Shown one piece after another: positions 1 to 37,976 of a stretch of 64,000 nucleotides of DNA. This DNA is from Halichondria panicea (Eukaryota > Porifera > Demospongiae > Suberitida > Halichondriidae), in contig NC_087389.1 of assembly GCF_963675165.1 (NCBI RefSeq), forward strand, positions 1,956,001 through 2,020,000, in the 5' to 3' direction. Positions within the stretch are counted from its first letter, which is position 1. Every line of letters starts with the position of its first letter. The position numbers and the translations under genes are program-made. The notes under the pieces were generated by a model. That model did not search any database, had not been told where the DNA came from, and saw only the letters and a program-made list of their open reading frames with translations.

Positions 1-437
1 TATAAAAACAGCAAGGACATTACTCCAATTTGTATACAACAAAATTATAGCCGGAATGTTTTAGGAAAATTGACTGAACAGTGCTAAGGGAAATCCACTC
101 ACACACTATCTACAGTAAGCTCTCGCTATTCCAGCTCTCTGAAGTACGGCTACTTAAATATCCCAGCCATTTGGTTTGGCACGGATTGCTAGCTAGATTT
201 TTACCAAAAACTCACCCTGAAATGCGGCCACTCGCTATTCTGTAGACTGGCCAGTATTGGCTGGCCACAAACTAGGTTTTCATTATACGTTTATTACAGC
301 CGGATATGACGTTTTGGGTGTATAAAATTGGATTATACTTAAATGGAGAGCAGAATGATTCATTATCCTTCATTATCCTCGAGACAGAACCGCAAAATTA
401 GTCATAATTAATTTTATATGTACTGTATAGTACTCAC

Positions 438-16570
<16,133 letters not shown>

Positions 16571-16811
16571 ACCTGCAGCATAGATCAGAGGCCTACTTTG
16601 AAAAAAGAGCAGCAGGGAACAGTACTGCTAGGGAAGAAAAAAAGAGTTTTTGCTTGGATAGACAGAAAACAAGTAAGTGGGCGTTATTTGGAAAATCCAG
16701 TGTTTTTAAATGCTCCGTGCCAAATCAACTCCGAAATCAACCAATCAAAAGGTGATATTATGGTCATGTGGCTCCACTGTTTCTAAATAGAGCACGTGTT
16801 AAGTGAAGAAG
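16571..16811. promoter_or_regulatory. head-to-head spacer, ch-TOG / nurim
   Basis: 241 bp separate the two start codons on opposite strands, so both promoters and 5' leaders must fit here or overlap the genes. No clear TATA box was recognised. Assignment as a bidirectional promoter is inferred from geometry. Confidence 0.6.
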
Positions 16812-19006
16812 ATGAAAAATCGTAAGAGTGTTTCACCATCTTTGAAGAGACAGAGGGCATCAAAGTTCACTGGCTTAGTGCTTGTGATACCAGGGATTAT
16901 TCTGTATATCTACATCCTCTACATCATCTTCTCGATACTAGTCTACCCTGGCTCCTTCTCACCTTTCATGGGACGCACTTTGGCCATCATAAATGGTGGG
17001 TACTCTCTGGATGGGAAGACGTTTTGCCTTCCTGTATTGCTCAATTTATATGTGGTTGGTAAATTGTGTCGTACAATAGGTTATCTTCATGGAAATAGCT
17101 CTAGTATGTCGTACATGCATGTTGTCAAGGTTATAAACGTGTGAAAAAAGTTATACAGACATTTCTATACATAGGGCCTGCATGAAAATTGACCGTTATT
17201 TTCGTGGTTGATCGTTTTGTGTTGTATTTTAACTGTTTCCATTGAGTTAAGCTTGAATTACTCTATGTCAACTTTTATCTTTCCCTGCCGTGAAGTCAAA
17301 ACAGCAAAGTACATTGCTTGACTTGGTTATTATGTATCTAAGTGCTACATAGAATGGCTTCATGCTACGGATAAGCTGTACTGTTCATAAACGTTTGCAG
17401 TATAGTCCTTCAAACTGCTTTAGTATACTTTCAGTATACTTTTAGACACACCACGGGCCTTGACCTCCCATGACTTCATAGTAAGGGCTATTCCTTCTTT
17501 TATAGCATTTATTTGTTTAGTGATAGTGGCTGCGTGGCTTAGTCAACTTTTTAGAGCTAGATTCTCCAACATTAAAAGTGATCAATTTCACTGTTTCTAT
17601 GCACAGCACATTGTAGAGCAGTCAAGACAGGTAATGAGCATGCTGACTATAAAAATAATCCTTTGTAGTTTTAGCCACACCCTATAACGCGGAGTGTTTC
17701 ACGCAAACATTTTCGTTTCCAATCCCTCCTACTGTTCTATCTATGGTAAAACAGACCACAGTGTGTACACAAAATCCATATAAGTAACGCTCTACGCTTT
17801 TACTGGTGTGTTGCAACAATTCTGCAAACTCCAGTATCTATTTAATACGTACCCAATCTTCGATACAGAAAACTGTGCTTAAATCCTGTGATGTACTGTT
17901 ATACCCTTTTACACTCTCAATAGAGGTCACTAAGGAAACCACCCACTCCATCTTAATGGATGCTGGCCTCCTGATTCTATTTGTGGCTCAGCACAGTCTC
18001 ATGACTCACCGCTCGGTCAGGACGTTCTTTGAGGGCCTTGGCATGCCAGCTATCATGAGACCACTCTATGTCTGCTGCACATGCATCGTTATCAATGTAA
18101 GCGACTGATGTTTGAAGATACTCCTCAGAAAATACTTGTTTAAAGTGTATACCACAATTGTCCACCCTAAACCTTACAGATGTAACCACAGCTTGGCATT
18201 CACTGTGCATACTATTACAATGTACATGTATGTCAACTTTTAATCCACTGTTGCCTTGACTTCTAGATACATGTGTAATGTACAGTTGTACTGTGGTATG
18301 TGATCTGCTTGAGTATACTCACCACCACCAATGGCTGCCACCATTCATCCCCCCCCCCCTCCCTTCAGTTGATTTCCTACCTCTGGTGTTCCACTCCACA
18401 CAACACGCTCTGGGAGAGTGACTCGGGCGTGCTCCATCTTGCCCTTGCCATTGTCCATCTGGCCTGCTGGATCTCCATTTCTTGCTCTGTGTTCACCATA
18501 GACTATTTGGAGCTGCTAGGGATCAAGCAGGTGAATGGTGCATAGAGTGAGAGTGTACTCTGAAAATTCTAAAACAACGTCTGTTGATTTGTTGCATTAC
18601 AGTTTGTAGTGCATAAATACTTGTGTTTTACACTTCAAAAACAAGGAGCAGTATCCCTTCCTATGTATACACTATTTGTTGTGCCATTCTCGTCTTTCAT
18701 TCCACTTCCTATATACTCACTCCCCCTCAGTTGTATTACTCCTATAGTGGGTTTGACAATCCATGGCTGTACAAGTCGAAGGAACAACAGCAACTCCTTA
18801 GTCACAGTCGCCACCCCATCTTCCTAGCCCCTCTAATTATCCTCTGGTCAGTCCCAGTGATGACCTATGATCGATTCCTTGTGGCCATGTTGTTGCCCCT
18901 CTACGTTGGGTGGGGCAGCTCCATTGACTCCTTTGATGTTTCCTATGTCACTGAACAGTTTGAGGTCAAGAAAGCACAGCTCTTAGGAAATCGCAAATCA
19001 AATTAA
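16812..19006 (+). CDS. NRM: nurim, multi-pass inner nuclear membrane protein
   Basis: Nurim is a polytopic protein of the inner nuclear envelope, related to isoprenylcysteine methyltransferases but of unsettled activity. Exons 16812-16995, 17924-18096, 18369-18530 and 18731-19006 join in phase to 264 residues; human nurim has 262. Family landmarks are AGLLILFVAQHSLMTHRSV, FTIDYLELLGIKQ and LLSHSRHPIFLAPL, with hydrophobic helices throughout. The start is the ATG at 16812 (MKNRKSVSPS); the same frame is open upstream from a GTG at 16803, which is not a credible animal start. The basic N-terminus precedes the first membrane helix. It is divergent from ch-TOG and tail-to-tail with the receptor gene, 180 bp apart. 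Confidence 0.92.
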
Positions 19007-19186
19007 TCACACACTCTCTATAAATACTTGTAGTTATATTATTTTGACTTCTTCCTAATTCCTGTAAATTGAATAATCACCTTCATATTCATAATTATTA
19101 ATTTTGTGCAATTTTGTTTTGCAGAGCAAGCCAAATGAAAATAATTATAACACACACACACAAACAGAAATAAGCAGTTAAACTAT

Positions 19187-22100
19187 TCATCTTTGTACAT
19201 AAATATAATATTCACTATCTTGGAATGAATTTCCACCAAGTTCAGTTGTGTCGTCTGGGTTACCTGCAGTGCCAGCCTGTAGACAGAGTACATAAAATTA
19301 TTAGTACACATGTTACACAGTAGTATGAGTTGTACGTACATGGTAGATACTACTAACTCCTACAGCTATTTTTTTTAGTCCCGTACGTTATGCTATTTAC
19401 ATGCATGACTGTATAATAATTATACATATATATCGTGCAAGCAAGGTTCATTTGAGACCAGTATGTAGTCATATCTGTACAAGTACTTACACTGGTCTCA
19501 GGTTCTGGTGAGCTGATATCCTTGGGGAGAGGTATATCATCTTGGCTCTCCAGTGGGTTGGTTTTACGATGAGGAACACACCTACATGACAGAATAGAGG
19601 TAAATATCTATATTATTATTATTCTCAACAATTATCCGTACCTGAGATAGTAGTATATTCCAGCAACCACAATGACAGCCACTAACACTAGTAGAAACAG
19701 TCCAACAGGTATTCCCACTGACATTGCTGCATAATCAACAGTACAATAGTACAATAAAATTAGGGATATCATATGAGACATGATTAATGGCATGTACTTC
19801 ATGATTATAAGAAGGTTAGTCTCACATAACATGACTCCAGTCGCGGGGAAAAAGATGACATCTAAAAACTGGCACCGTATTCCAGAAGTGGTAGTAGGAC
19901 AGCTGTATAAAAACATCAATCATATAATCATTACAGTGAATGTGCACCGATATAGTTACACATACCTGCAAGACAGTTCTAGGCCAAAATCTACATTGCA
20001 AGTGCCTCCATTTAGACAAAAGTCAGACGTACAAACTCCTGTAGTGAATGTAAACAGATTATTATAACGTACCACTTATTTATAGCAAAGGAAACTGCAT
20101 AATGATAAATGGAGGGGAATAAATCACTGATCAACGTACTCATCTCGCACGTGTCGCCGTCGTAAGAAGGAGCACAGGAACAGGTGTTTGGTTCAACACA
20201 GGTCCCTCCATTCTGGCACTCATCACTGCAAATTGCTGTACGTATATGGGACAAATATCATTATTGTACATTTTAAAATACATTTTCAGTGACCATGCAT
20301 GGTCTCATAATAGTATATAGACGGAACGCACCTTGACTACAGCTGATTCCTTCATAGTCCCCTGTGCAAGTACAGCTGCCATTCACCGAATCACAGGCTC
20401 CTTCATTCAAGCAGGTACAGATCTGAGCACAACTCTCTCCAAATGTGCCATTCTCACAAGCTGCAGTTATTTTATAGTCTTAATTACCATAATGTACAGT
20501 CATGTACTTGCAAGGTGACACAGGATCTCACAGGAGACAAAAGCAATGAGATGATATTATCACACTCGTACTCGACAGAAAGTGGCAGTTATGGTTACTA
20601 CGTAGTCACACTCATCAAAGAATTACAGTATAGCCTGTGGCTGTTAATTGTTATGACTGCTGATTTACCACCCACTTGCCAACATTTGCCCTCCCTAAAA
20701 CCCCTACATACACTTCTCTAGACTTTAGCTACAATCAGCACATTGTCAAGTCTCAAGTGATTATTGAGAAACTTGTGGTAAAATACATGCGCCTCAATTA
20801 CTCAATTACCATGCATTAATTCTGATACTCACGTTGGTCACAGGCATTTCCCATGCGTCCAGGTGGACATGAGCAGGTGAGCTCTGAGCCTTGGACTACA
20901 CAGCCTTCACTGCACACTGGACACTCTCCCTCAACTGCAAAGAACAAGATCATTTTCATATCATACGAGTTATAAAACCGATGTACGTGTATGCAACAAG
21001 AATAATTATGTTTTGGCATTGTAGGAGCTGTTAATTACGCTGCACACGCTGTCACCAAACAGAGTTACTATATGTATCGATACAAAAAAAATAGATTTGT
21101 GATGTGAGCTCTTTTCCTACTACTGTACATGCACTTGATTAGCCAAAGGGTGGTTTTGCTTTGAGATATCGACACTGAGACATACAAAAACGTATATAGA
21201 GCTACTTTAACGTATGCATGCAGGCATGCATCCACACTTGCACTGAGGTTATACTCACAGATGCAGGTGGTACCAGAAGAGAGGCTGTAGCCAGGGGGAC
21301 AAGAGCAGGCAGTGGTATCGTCCTTATTTGTCTGACAGTAGTGGGAGCAGCCAGCAATATTCTGCACACACTCGTACTGACCTGTAAACACACAAAATTG
21401 CATTAGAGTTTGCAAAGTTGAAGAAACTGGTCTCATTGATTACAGCACCTTTAACAAGAATGTTAGATTCATAAGTATCCACATTAAAATTTTACTTTCA
21501 ACTTTGGAGTGCACTAAGATAGTGTGGATTTGTATAACAGTGATATGCGTGAACCTACTCTATAGAGAGGGTATAACTTACCCCTGGTAAGTTGTCTGTT
21601 AGAGCCCACCACGAGCAGAGAAGTAAGTGTTCGATAGCCCGATGGCACTACAGAAATACTGCCACTTTCTTCTAATCGCTCACGATGAAGAACGCTGATA
21701 CTGTCAGCTCCACTACCATTGTTAATCCACAACACATAGTCTCGGTACACTGCAATCTTGAAGGGGGAGGTTGATGAATTGTTATAAATCATTTCCTGCT
21801 CACTACCGTCGAGTGACATTCTCCGTATGTTACCCGAGAGCTCTGTCCAGTAGAGCGTTCTTGACTGATGGTCAATGACAAGGCCGCTTGGAACATCCAG
21901 ACTGCTAGCGAACATCTCTAGTAGTAGGTTGTCCAGATAGTAACGCCATATACAGCCAGTACCTGACTCCACCCAGTACAACTGCCTGTACATGGAGAGC
22001 ATGCACACAATAATTATACTAATAATTATAATACAATATATGGGTCTATTGAACAAGAAGTTAGTATAACCTATAGTGGCGATACACATGCATGTACGAC

Positions 22101-25100
22101 ATACACTAACAGTGACATGCACGTTACCTCTAGATCATTATTGATACATGGCATCTTTTACTGATACACATGCATGTAGACATACACTAACAGTGACATG
22201 CACGTTACCTCTAGATCATTATTGATGCATGGCATCTTTTACTGATACACATGCATGTAGACATACACTAACAGTGACATGCACATTACCTCTAGGATGC
22301 ATGGCATCTTTTACTTAAACATGTAATGCATGTATCACTAATTGAATTGTGTATTAATTAATTGAATTGTCTGATAAGATAATTTGGGGGAGTACATGTA
22401 CATGCAGTTTGTTCTAGTGTTCTGCACAGATGTTCCCACTGTACTCAGTGACCACACCACGCACTCACCTGTTCAGTGGATCAACATCCAAACCTCGAGG
22501 CTGGGACTGACCAGTCACAATGGTTGTAACTGTAGCCACCCCACTGGTGGACAGTGATACAGAATTAATGGTCCCATTTCTGTAGTGAGAAAAATATTGA
22601 AAACCAAGAAAAATTATGCATTGAGTTTTTTAAGTGTTTTCAAGAGAGCTAAATCAAAAGTTCACGTACATGGGAAAACACTCAAAATCATGATTCCACG
22701 TGTACATGCATTACTAGTTGCAGCAATGGTCACCTGTCATCAGACCAGTAGATGGTCCTATCCATCCAGTCAAATGCCATGTCCCAAGCGTGAGCCCCTG
22801 ACACCAGCAGCTCCCTGTCATCCTGTGCACTGTGTTGTCTGTTCAGCGAGGCTCTCCAGAGGGTGGAAGAGTTCCTGTCCCCATAGAACACTGCGTTGCT
22901 CTGGCGGTCATAGTCCATGGCATACACTGGCCCTGAGATAGAGGACGGGGATAATTTAACTATAGTTAGCAGATGAGCAGCAAATTATTTAGAAAAAGTG
23001 ATAAATAGGGACAGGAACTCATGTAATACTACTAACGAAGTAAATGGATGATGAATGGTGATGAATGTACAATATGCCATGTAAGGTGAACTCTCAATGT
23101 GTAAATAAGATCTTATATAGGTGTGTCTATTGGTAATTTTTGCTGTTACTTTCCACTTGTGGGTGTTAAGAAGTGTATCCTTGAACTTGGATGTTGTTAC
23201 TAGGCGGTTTTAATTAGTACACGCATTTAACCGTACGCCGTGCAGAGAGGATATTCTATTCTGGTAATAACTGTGGAACCTTCTTGTGAAATTTGCTGCG
23301 TTCCATTAATAGCTAAACTTGAGACGGATGGAGCAGAATATGCATGAAAATTAAAAGTTCACAGGTTGCATGGTTCACTACAGAAAACATCACCCTCCTG
23401 GTAACTATATACACATCAAGGTTGTTGTAGTTGCAAAAACACATACATATGCATACTAGGTCACGATCACAAGTGGGTAGATCTGAAGCTACACAGGAAT
23501 TATGGTCATGTTATGGATTCCTCAATCAATCAAAGGCAATATGGAGGACCCAGTAATTACAAAGTAGTAAATATGACTAAAACGAGGGGGAAATATTTAC
23601 AAACATACATGTACCTGTCTTTGGAGAGAACGAGGGTCCAAAGGAAGCATCTACCAACCTCTCTGTTTCTCTGCCCGACAGTGACACTCTGACGACACTA
23701 TTGAGTGGTGTATTACTGGGAACTGACTGGGCCAGGACTAGGTCTGAAACTATAGAAAAACAAAATTACAAATGAATCATGTCAAAAAGTACCCGTTATA
23801 ATTATTTGTTTTGAAACATCTAATAATAATCAACGACATGATACTGAGTTACATACTTTAATTGGATCGCGGCATATGTAAAACTGTACTGTACATTTAA
23901 CTGCATGGTTAAAACTTGATGTGATGACATGTACATACTTTCATCAATGTAGCAAGAGACTCCATTTGGGGAGAGTCTGTAGCCGGAGAAGCAGTCACAA
24001 CTGATACTGTCCGTCTCCACCACACACAGCTGCTCACACTGATCACAGCTACTGATACCTGCAAGGGGAAACACAAAGAAATACATCGATGGTTTATAAA
24101 TTGGACAATCTGAACACAAATTCTGCTAAGATTGCCATTCAAAGGCTATCGACATGTATCTCATACAGTAAAAACAGTAGGTTTCGCTAAACTTCATAGC
24201 TTAATTATATGGGTAAATGTAAGTTACAAGTTTAGCTCTACTGTTTTCACAAAGAGAGGCCATTTCATCATCAACTGTTCACTAAACACGGTGATAATAT
24301 TAAACCCATCATCACAGTCATAGTGACAACAACAACATACCTTGTACAGACCCAGGTTGTTTGAGTGGGTGTGCAATAACCAGCTCAATTGGGTGGGTGA
24401 TTTCTTTGTAAACAACTGGATGGGGGTTCTCTGTAGGGATTCAAACACGTGAATAAGATTAGTAGCCATGACTCAAAGACTGGCTTCAATGTAATTGTAA
24501 TCTCGTTAACTTACATCTACCAAAAAAGTTGAGCATAAAGTAACACAACGTACAGCAACAACAAAACAAGTATCACAGACCATAATCTTCTCATCCCACA
24601 CAAACAAGCATAAACACACTTACCTAGGTCTTTTTGTATTTGCATGACCGAGTTGCTTGCATTCAGACTAAGATAGATGAACACCTCGAACACAGTGATC
24701 CCAGAAGGTGCAGCATCGTTACAGCAGTAAAAACACACTGTGTTGTCCCAACCAAAGCTGGAGCTGCACACACTGCCCTCAGCAGTCACCCAGTACAAGG
24801 TCTGAGTCACACTGTCCACACTCAAGTCAAGAACGCTCACTGAGCTGGTGGTTATATTTTCCGGGGGACTGCCATCCAGGGAGGACCTCCTGATAACAAA
24901 CAGATCATCTTGCCCTTCAACCCAGAAGAGCAACCTGTGGAGAATCCGCACACTTCAGTACATAGCATGAAACTCTTGAAAGATAATTATGATACTCATA
25001 GCATGCTTAATTACTGTTAGCCGTTCATAAAATCATCAAATGCATTCATGAGCCGTTTCAAGAGTTAATGAGTTAATGGCTTTCGTAAATTGTGAAGTAA

Positions 25101-27675
25101 AAGCTACATGTAAGGAATTCATGCGGCACATCATAACTGTGTAATATTCTCACGTTTGTTCTATGCTTGCATTCACCACCAGACACCTTGGCTGGTTGAG
25201 ACTAGAGTGTACAGTAGTGTTCTGTCCAGTCTTGATGTCCACTGCTACTATAGCCTCATCGGTTGAATAGAGCACACGTCCATCCACCCAATCCACTACC
25301 AATCCTGACACCATCTTTGGACCATAGCTCCAAAACACTTCCTCCCCACTCCCATCCAAGGCCACGAAGCTGATGACTTGGCGAGAATTGTCAGCATAGA
25401 AAATTGTCTGGGGATTTCAGGAGCATAAATATGGTAAGATAAACAGTACACATCCACTAACAAGTGCCTAATAAGGTTACAGTACTTTCCTTTTGCTGCT
25501 AGCTACTATAATTGTCAAATGATTAGAAACTGTAACATATACAGCTTGTCTGAGATCACAAGTTGGAACAATCAATCCTTAAGTAGGCCGTGACGATAGA
25601 CTAAAGACATCAACATGTACCCCATAAAGAGACCAATGTAATGGTTTATCTTAATCCATTTGAGGAGTCATTTTCATATACGGAAACAATGTAAAGTAAT
25701 CCCAGCTGTCATAGGAATAGCTCAAGTTTCATAGACAGGGAAATCCATACACAGACAAAGCATCAAAGAAACACATGTACAGTCACCAATCCCTTGTTCA
25801 TATAACCATCATATAGAAGTTTGGGAATACTGGCAATTGCTATCGAGACACACCGTTGGTCATACTAATCGCTTGGCGGGGGGCACCTTAGGAATAGCCA
25901 CATTACATCGTGTTTACATGCATGTAAGGATTTTTGCCCTTGTGAGTTAAATATTTACAGGGAAACGATACAACAGGAAGGGGAATAGGCCTACCTGTTT
26001 GGCATGGAGATAATCAAAGTGGTCTACGGTGCCCAAGAGACTGAGAGGAGTATTTTGTTTCGTCAGTAGGTTGAGCTGTGTCAGTCCATTGTCGGTGGCA
26101 ACCAGGAGGGAGGGCAACGGCTCTGTATGTATCATGGCACACGTGAAAGATTAACAGACAGTGCAATTAACTGATCAGAACGATATAATTATAGGCATTT
26201 CTTGATGTCTGCATTTCTCTATTACAGCGTTCTCAAATTTCTAGTATAACTATTCCTTGAATTTCCCCCTACTATATACGCACACAATATGCACTGTAGT
26301 ACGAACAAAGGGGCTCATTCACAACAGTCTGTCGGCACTTCTTATCACTACACTTCTCACCCTTTATATAGCCATGCATACTCCTAGAGTAGTAGCAAAA
26401 TGACAACATACCGAATGCTAGACATGTGACATTGTCCTGTTGCAGAATATACCCTTCGACACAAAAACACGAATAGCCGTAAGTGGAGGCATCCAAGGCA
26501 CAAAACTGACTACACGTTCCAAACAGCTGCAGCTCACAAGCTTGACTAGCTGTAGGAAAAAATGTGAAATTTTGTTGAGTTTTCACAGTCTTAACAAAAC
26601 ATACAAGTTTACCTTCCGGAGTCACATCAATTGTGAGATAAGAGTACGATAGTGAAGTGGCACCCTCCACATGGATAACAAAGGTCAGTGCATATCGACC
26701 AACTGGGACAGTGTCAGTATTGTACACTGTATGAGATGCATTAACAGCGAAATACATGCTCCCCTGGCCCAGTGCATTAATACTTGTAATACTGAGGTCT
26801 GGGCTCAGGGATAGCTGGTGGACGGCTGATGACTCTTGTAGCATTGAGGCTGGAATGACCACTTGCTCTACTTTTCCTATTGTCGATGCTGCAGTAAGAG
26901 ACACATCACCCATTAATAGTGGGTAATTTTCACAGGGGATAATATGCATGCAGTATGTTCTGTGTCGATACCAAAGTTTAGATAGACATCTCCGTTCGAG
27001 GATTTGATACCATGTGCTCTTACTTCCAGGAACAGAGTCATGAGCATTTTACTCCCCACAATAAAGTAGGGTGCAGCTGTTCTAATGAAGCCATAAGGCA
27101 TCCTGCACGACTGAGTTTTCTCCCATATCCTATAATAGATGTTTCACCACTTGCAAACGAAGGCATATTCGAATAATAATGTTAAATAAGGCCATAATTA
27201 ATTCATTTACAGATTAATTTTAGACAAGTTTGTCAACTAATGAGCTGTAATTATGTGTGACCTGAAATGTTCAGGATTCTATTAAATAGGCAAATAACAA
27301 GCTGACAATTGCATTAGCATACAAGAAAGGTAGTTCTGTGATGCATCAAATTTCCAAAGTCTGCAAAAACTTAGTTAGCATAAAAAGAAGCCAGTGATTA
27401 GCTAACACAGGAGCAGACAGACAGTACAATTGAATGTAGAACTTTAATACTCCGCCATGATCATTGCAATAGTACTATATAGATCATAGGATTGCTAGCA
27501 AAGGGTCTTGGAAACACATTGACAAATTCACAGCACCAATATTATCCTCCACCAATGTGCATTGCACATGAGTGGTCAACTCACATGCAGAGTGAAGAGG
27601 AGTGACTGTCATTGCCAAAATAAGGACCTGCACTGCTAGGAGCACTCCAGAAACTGCCTCTAACTGCATCTTCAT
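19187..27675 (-). CDS. LDL-receptor/LRP-like type I membrane receptor with EGF and YWTD propellers
   Basis: About 20 short exons. N-to-C order: signal peptide (27675 down, MKMQLEAVSGVLLAVQVLI); an extracellular module at about 26972-27102 and a cadherin-like segment at 26613-26891; EGF (26413-26551); YWTD blades (25996-26124, 25153-25409, 24623-24934); a linker (24340-24431); EGF (23938-24060); more blades (23611-23750, 22732-22932, 22468-22578, 21580-21986, with TIYWSDD, LYWVESGTG, TLYWTEL); EGF modules (21258-21382, 20832-20935, 20330-20461, 20140-20234, and one split over about 19967-20038 and 19833-19902); transmembrane helix (19642-19726); cytoplasmic tail (19491-19581, 19187-19276) ending SEYYIYVQR. 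Propeller plus flanking EGF is the ligand-release and recycling unit of LDLR/LRP proteins. I saw no LDL-A repeats, unusual for that family. Most internal exon edges are approximate and small exons may be missing. Ligand unknown. Confidence 0.82.
22081..22325. repeat. 81-bp tandem repeat, about 3 copies
   Basis: In a receptor-gene intron. GACATACACTAACAGTGACA recurs at 22098, 22179 and 22260, an exact 81-bp step; the last copy is truncated. Confidence 0.93.
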
Positions 27676-27955
27676 TTAATAAATATAAGCGTTGGATGAG
27701 AGTAGTATTCCTAGAGTACCACCTCTGTGATTCTGTGTCTCTTTTTAATTTTGCAAGAGTGCAGAACATCAATTGTCTTTTGTAGCAAGCCCACGCCGGA
27801 AGTAAATATTATAGATACACGTGTGTTGTGAGTGACCTTTGACCCCACTTACTTGGTTTTCCTCCTATGGAAAAACTTGACTGAATTTTCCATGGCCATT
27901 GTGCTGTACTGAGGCAGCAATCTGTTCATTCAACTGTGGCTGAAATTCAAGAGAG
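27676..27955. promoter_or_regulatory. head-to-head spacer, receptor / SRPK
   Basis: 280 bp lie between the receptor ATG (minus) and the proposed SRPK ATG (plus). A shared promoter is inferred from geometry. It depends on the small SRPK first exon being right. Confidence 0.5.
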
Positions 27956-34714
<6,759 letters not shown>

Positions 34715-34980
34715 CTGTCATGCAAACACACTATCTCTTCCTACGCTCACTGCACCCAATGAATTCTAAATTATTATTGCTGTTGAATAATCTCTTACTT
34801 ATATAATTAAAATTCTTTGTACATGCATACGTAATTATTTTAAGCAACTCATCATTTCGCAAAAAAATTTCTATTGGACATGGAATATGACAAAACAAAA
34901 CAGATAGATAATGAGGAAGAATGTAAAAATGGTACTGATTAGTAGTTGGAAAAGAAATTTAGAAAAGACTATTATTATAG
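34715..34980. other. convergent 3' spacer, SRPK / FAM72
   Basis: AT-rich 266 bp between two stop codons on opposite strands. It must hold both 3' UTRs and polyadenylation sites. Nothing else was recognised. Confidence 0.6.
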
Positions 34981-36253
<1,273 letters not shown>

Positions 36254-37113
36254 CCTCTCTGTCGTTTCTGAACTGGCTAGCCGGCTGCGCAGGTCACAAT
36301 GATCAGCGTTTGTGTACGTACGTACGTACGTGCAGAGACAATGAGATACTAAATTCAGTTGCTAAGAGGCCTCAGACAGACAGTAAAATTCATTGGCTAA
36401 TGAACAACACGTGACAGATATAATACTACACCCCCACATACAGCCTTATAGTGAGGCTTTGTGGTCAAACACATCCATTACAGGCGCTATATAGCATGTG
36501 CATGTTTAGCCTCCTTCACTAGCCTCCCCTGAAGAGAAGGCCTGCTACTGACTGCTTGCGCATGCGCAACATTATTGGATATTTGTTCCCGTAAACTGTC
36601 TTATAATACTGAATTTATCACGAAAATATTCTGACAAAGTATTGAAAGTCATACACAGAGATATTTAGCCAGCTAGCTAGCAAAGCTGTAGTTTTGTTGT
36701 ACAGCTATGTACAGCTATTTTCTTTCTGATAGAGTCAGTAGCAGTAGCTAGTATAGTAGACTTTCACCAAAGTTAGTATTAGATGGGCGTGGCCTGTCCA
36801 TTAGGCTATTGTCAGCTTTCACTCCGTTCAGATGATTGTCATCCACACTGTTGCAGGCTGTGGGTCTTTTGTTAGCATAGCAGGCTACGGGTAGCTATCA
36901 GAATGCTATCAGATAGGCTAGAAACCTTCAATCTAACTTTCTGTCTACTTCCTTCAATCCACTTCCGTTCGTTGTGACGTCATTGTTTTACTGAGCATAC
37001 ACGTTGTTATCCTGCGTTAGCCGGTATCTGGCTAATGGTTAGCGCATGCGCAAACAGTCGATACCAGGCCCTCTCTTCGAGGAAGAGCGGCCTGGAATCG
37101 AGGCTAGTGCATG
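36254..37113. promoter_or_regulatory. FAM72 upstream / IMMP2L downstream spacer with two NRF1-type palindromes
   Basis: 860 bp without a recognisable gene. TGCGCATGCGCA at 36557-36568 and GCGCATGCGCA at 37042-37052 match the NRF1 (alpha-Pal) consensus. A GTAC microsatellite lies near 36314-36332. NRF1 use is inferred from motif only. Confidence 0.5.
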
Positions 37114-37849
37114 TTATAAATAAGGTTTATCATCAAATTCATTATGCAGTCTCCGATTACATTGTTTAGACGATAAATTGTGTTCAATTTTTTGCATTCT
37201 GTGAGGTGGCCAAATAACATGAGTTACAGTTCCGATAACAAGCCCCTTGCAAATCTATTGGTGTGTGCATGAAACAATGCAGTAACAATCAATCACCAGT
37301 AACAATCAATAATCAATCACAATGCGTACCGGGCCAAACGAATTGCAGTCGCTGCTCCTCTGTGAATTTTCACCCTCGACCCATAAATGACCATCAGATA
37401 TTAGGACCTGTTGACGCTTGTGGTTTCTAGTTAAGAAATAGTTTAAAGGTTTGATAGTGACATTCACACGTGTGTACGTACTATACACTTACAATACTAT
37501 TTCTCTCTCCACAGCAATAATTCGTTTCACCATTCTGTCCAATGAATTGATAGGGGATATAAAAGCAATCACATCTCCTGGTCTTGCTCCATTCCTGTTC
37601 CAATGTAGTTTGCTCACCCAGACAATATCGTCACGATAGGATTTACGGGTAGAAATTACAGGATTCAAGGTGGGCTGTTGTGGTACATAATGTGGACAAT
37701 GTGGCGAAATTTTTACACATAACACTATATATTATTACCCTCATAGAAGGCCCAGAAACTGCAGCAGGACATCCAATCTTCTCACAGAAAGTCACAGCCA
37801 CAGGTACACCAATAAGCAATCCATAGGACATGTACTTCACAATGTCCAT
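37114..37849 (-). CDS. IMMP2L: mitochondrial inner membrane protease subunit 2
   Basis: S26-type signal peptidase of the inner membrane that trims sorting signals in the intermembrane space. Exons 37739-37849, 37493-37674, 37330-37426 and 37114-37245 join in phase to 173 residues; the human protein has 175. A membrane-spanning N-terminus (YMSYGLLIGVPVAVTFCEKI) is followed by the catalytic Ser motif GPSMRPTLNP, split by intron 1, and the catalytic Lys in RMVKRIIAVE. The GHLWVEGE and DCNSFGPV signatures and a C-terminal THVIWPP complete the fold. It is divergent from PDHB, another mitochondrial gene. Confidence 0.94.
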
Positions 37850-37976
37850 GTGGTCATTAATTTTTATGTGGGCGTGACTGGATTTGGAGTGTGCTCTTAA
37901 TACAATTTAACCTCTCGACCTCTGTGGTCTAAAAAAACAAACAAATAAACAGTATAGTATAGACCACTCATTAAAG
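37850..37976. promoter_or_regulatory. head-to-head spacer, IMMP2L / PDHB
   Basis: 127 bp separate the start codons of two nuclear-encoded mitochondrial genes. A shared promoter is likely from geometry. No single motif stands out. Confidence 0.6.

Noticed and set aside
16803-16811. GTG start for nurim, three codons upstream
   Set aside because: Animal nuclear genes use ATG; the in-frame ATG at 16812 precedes the first helix.
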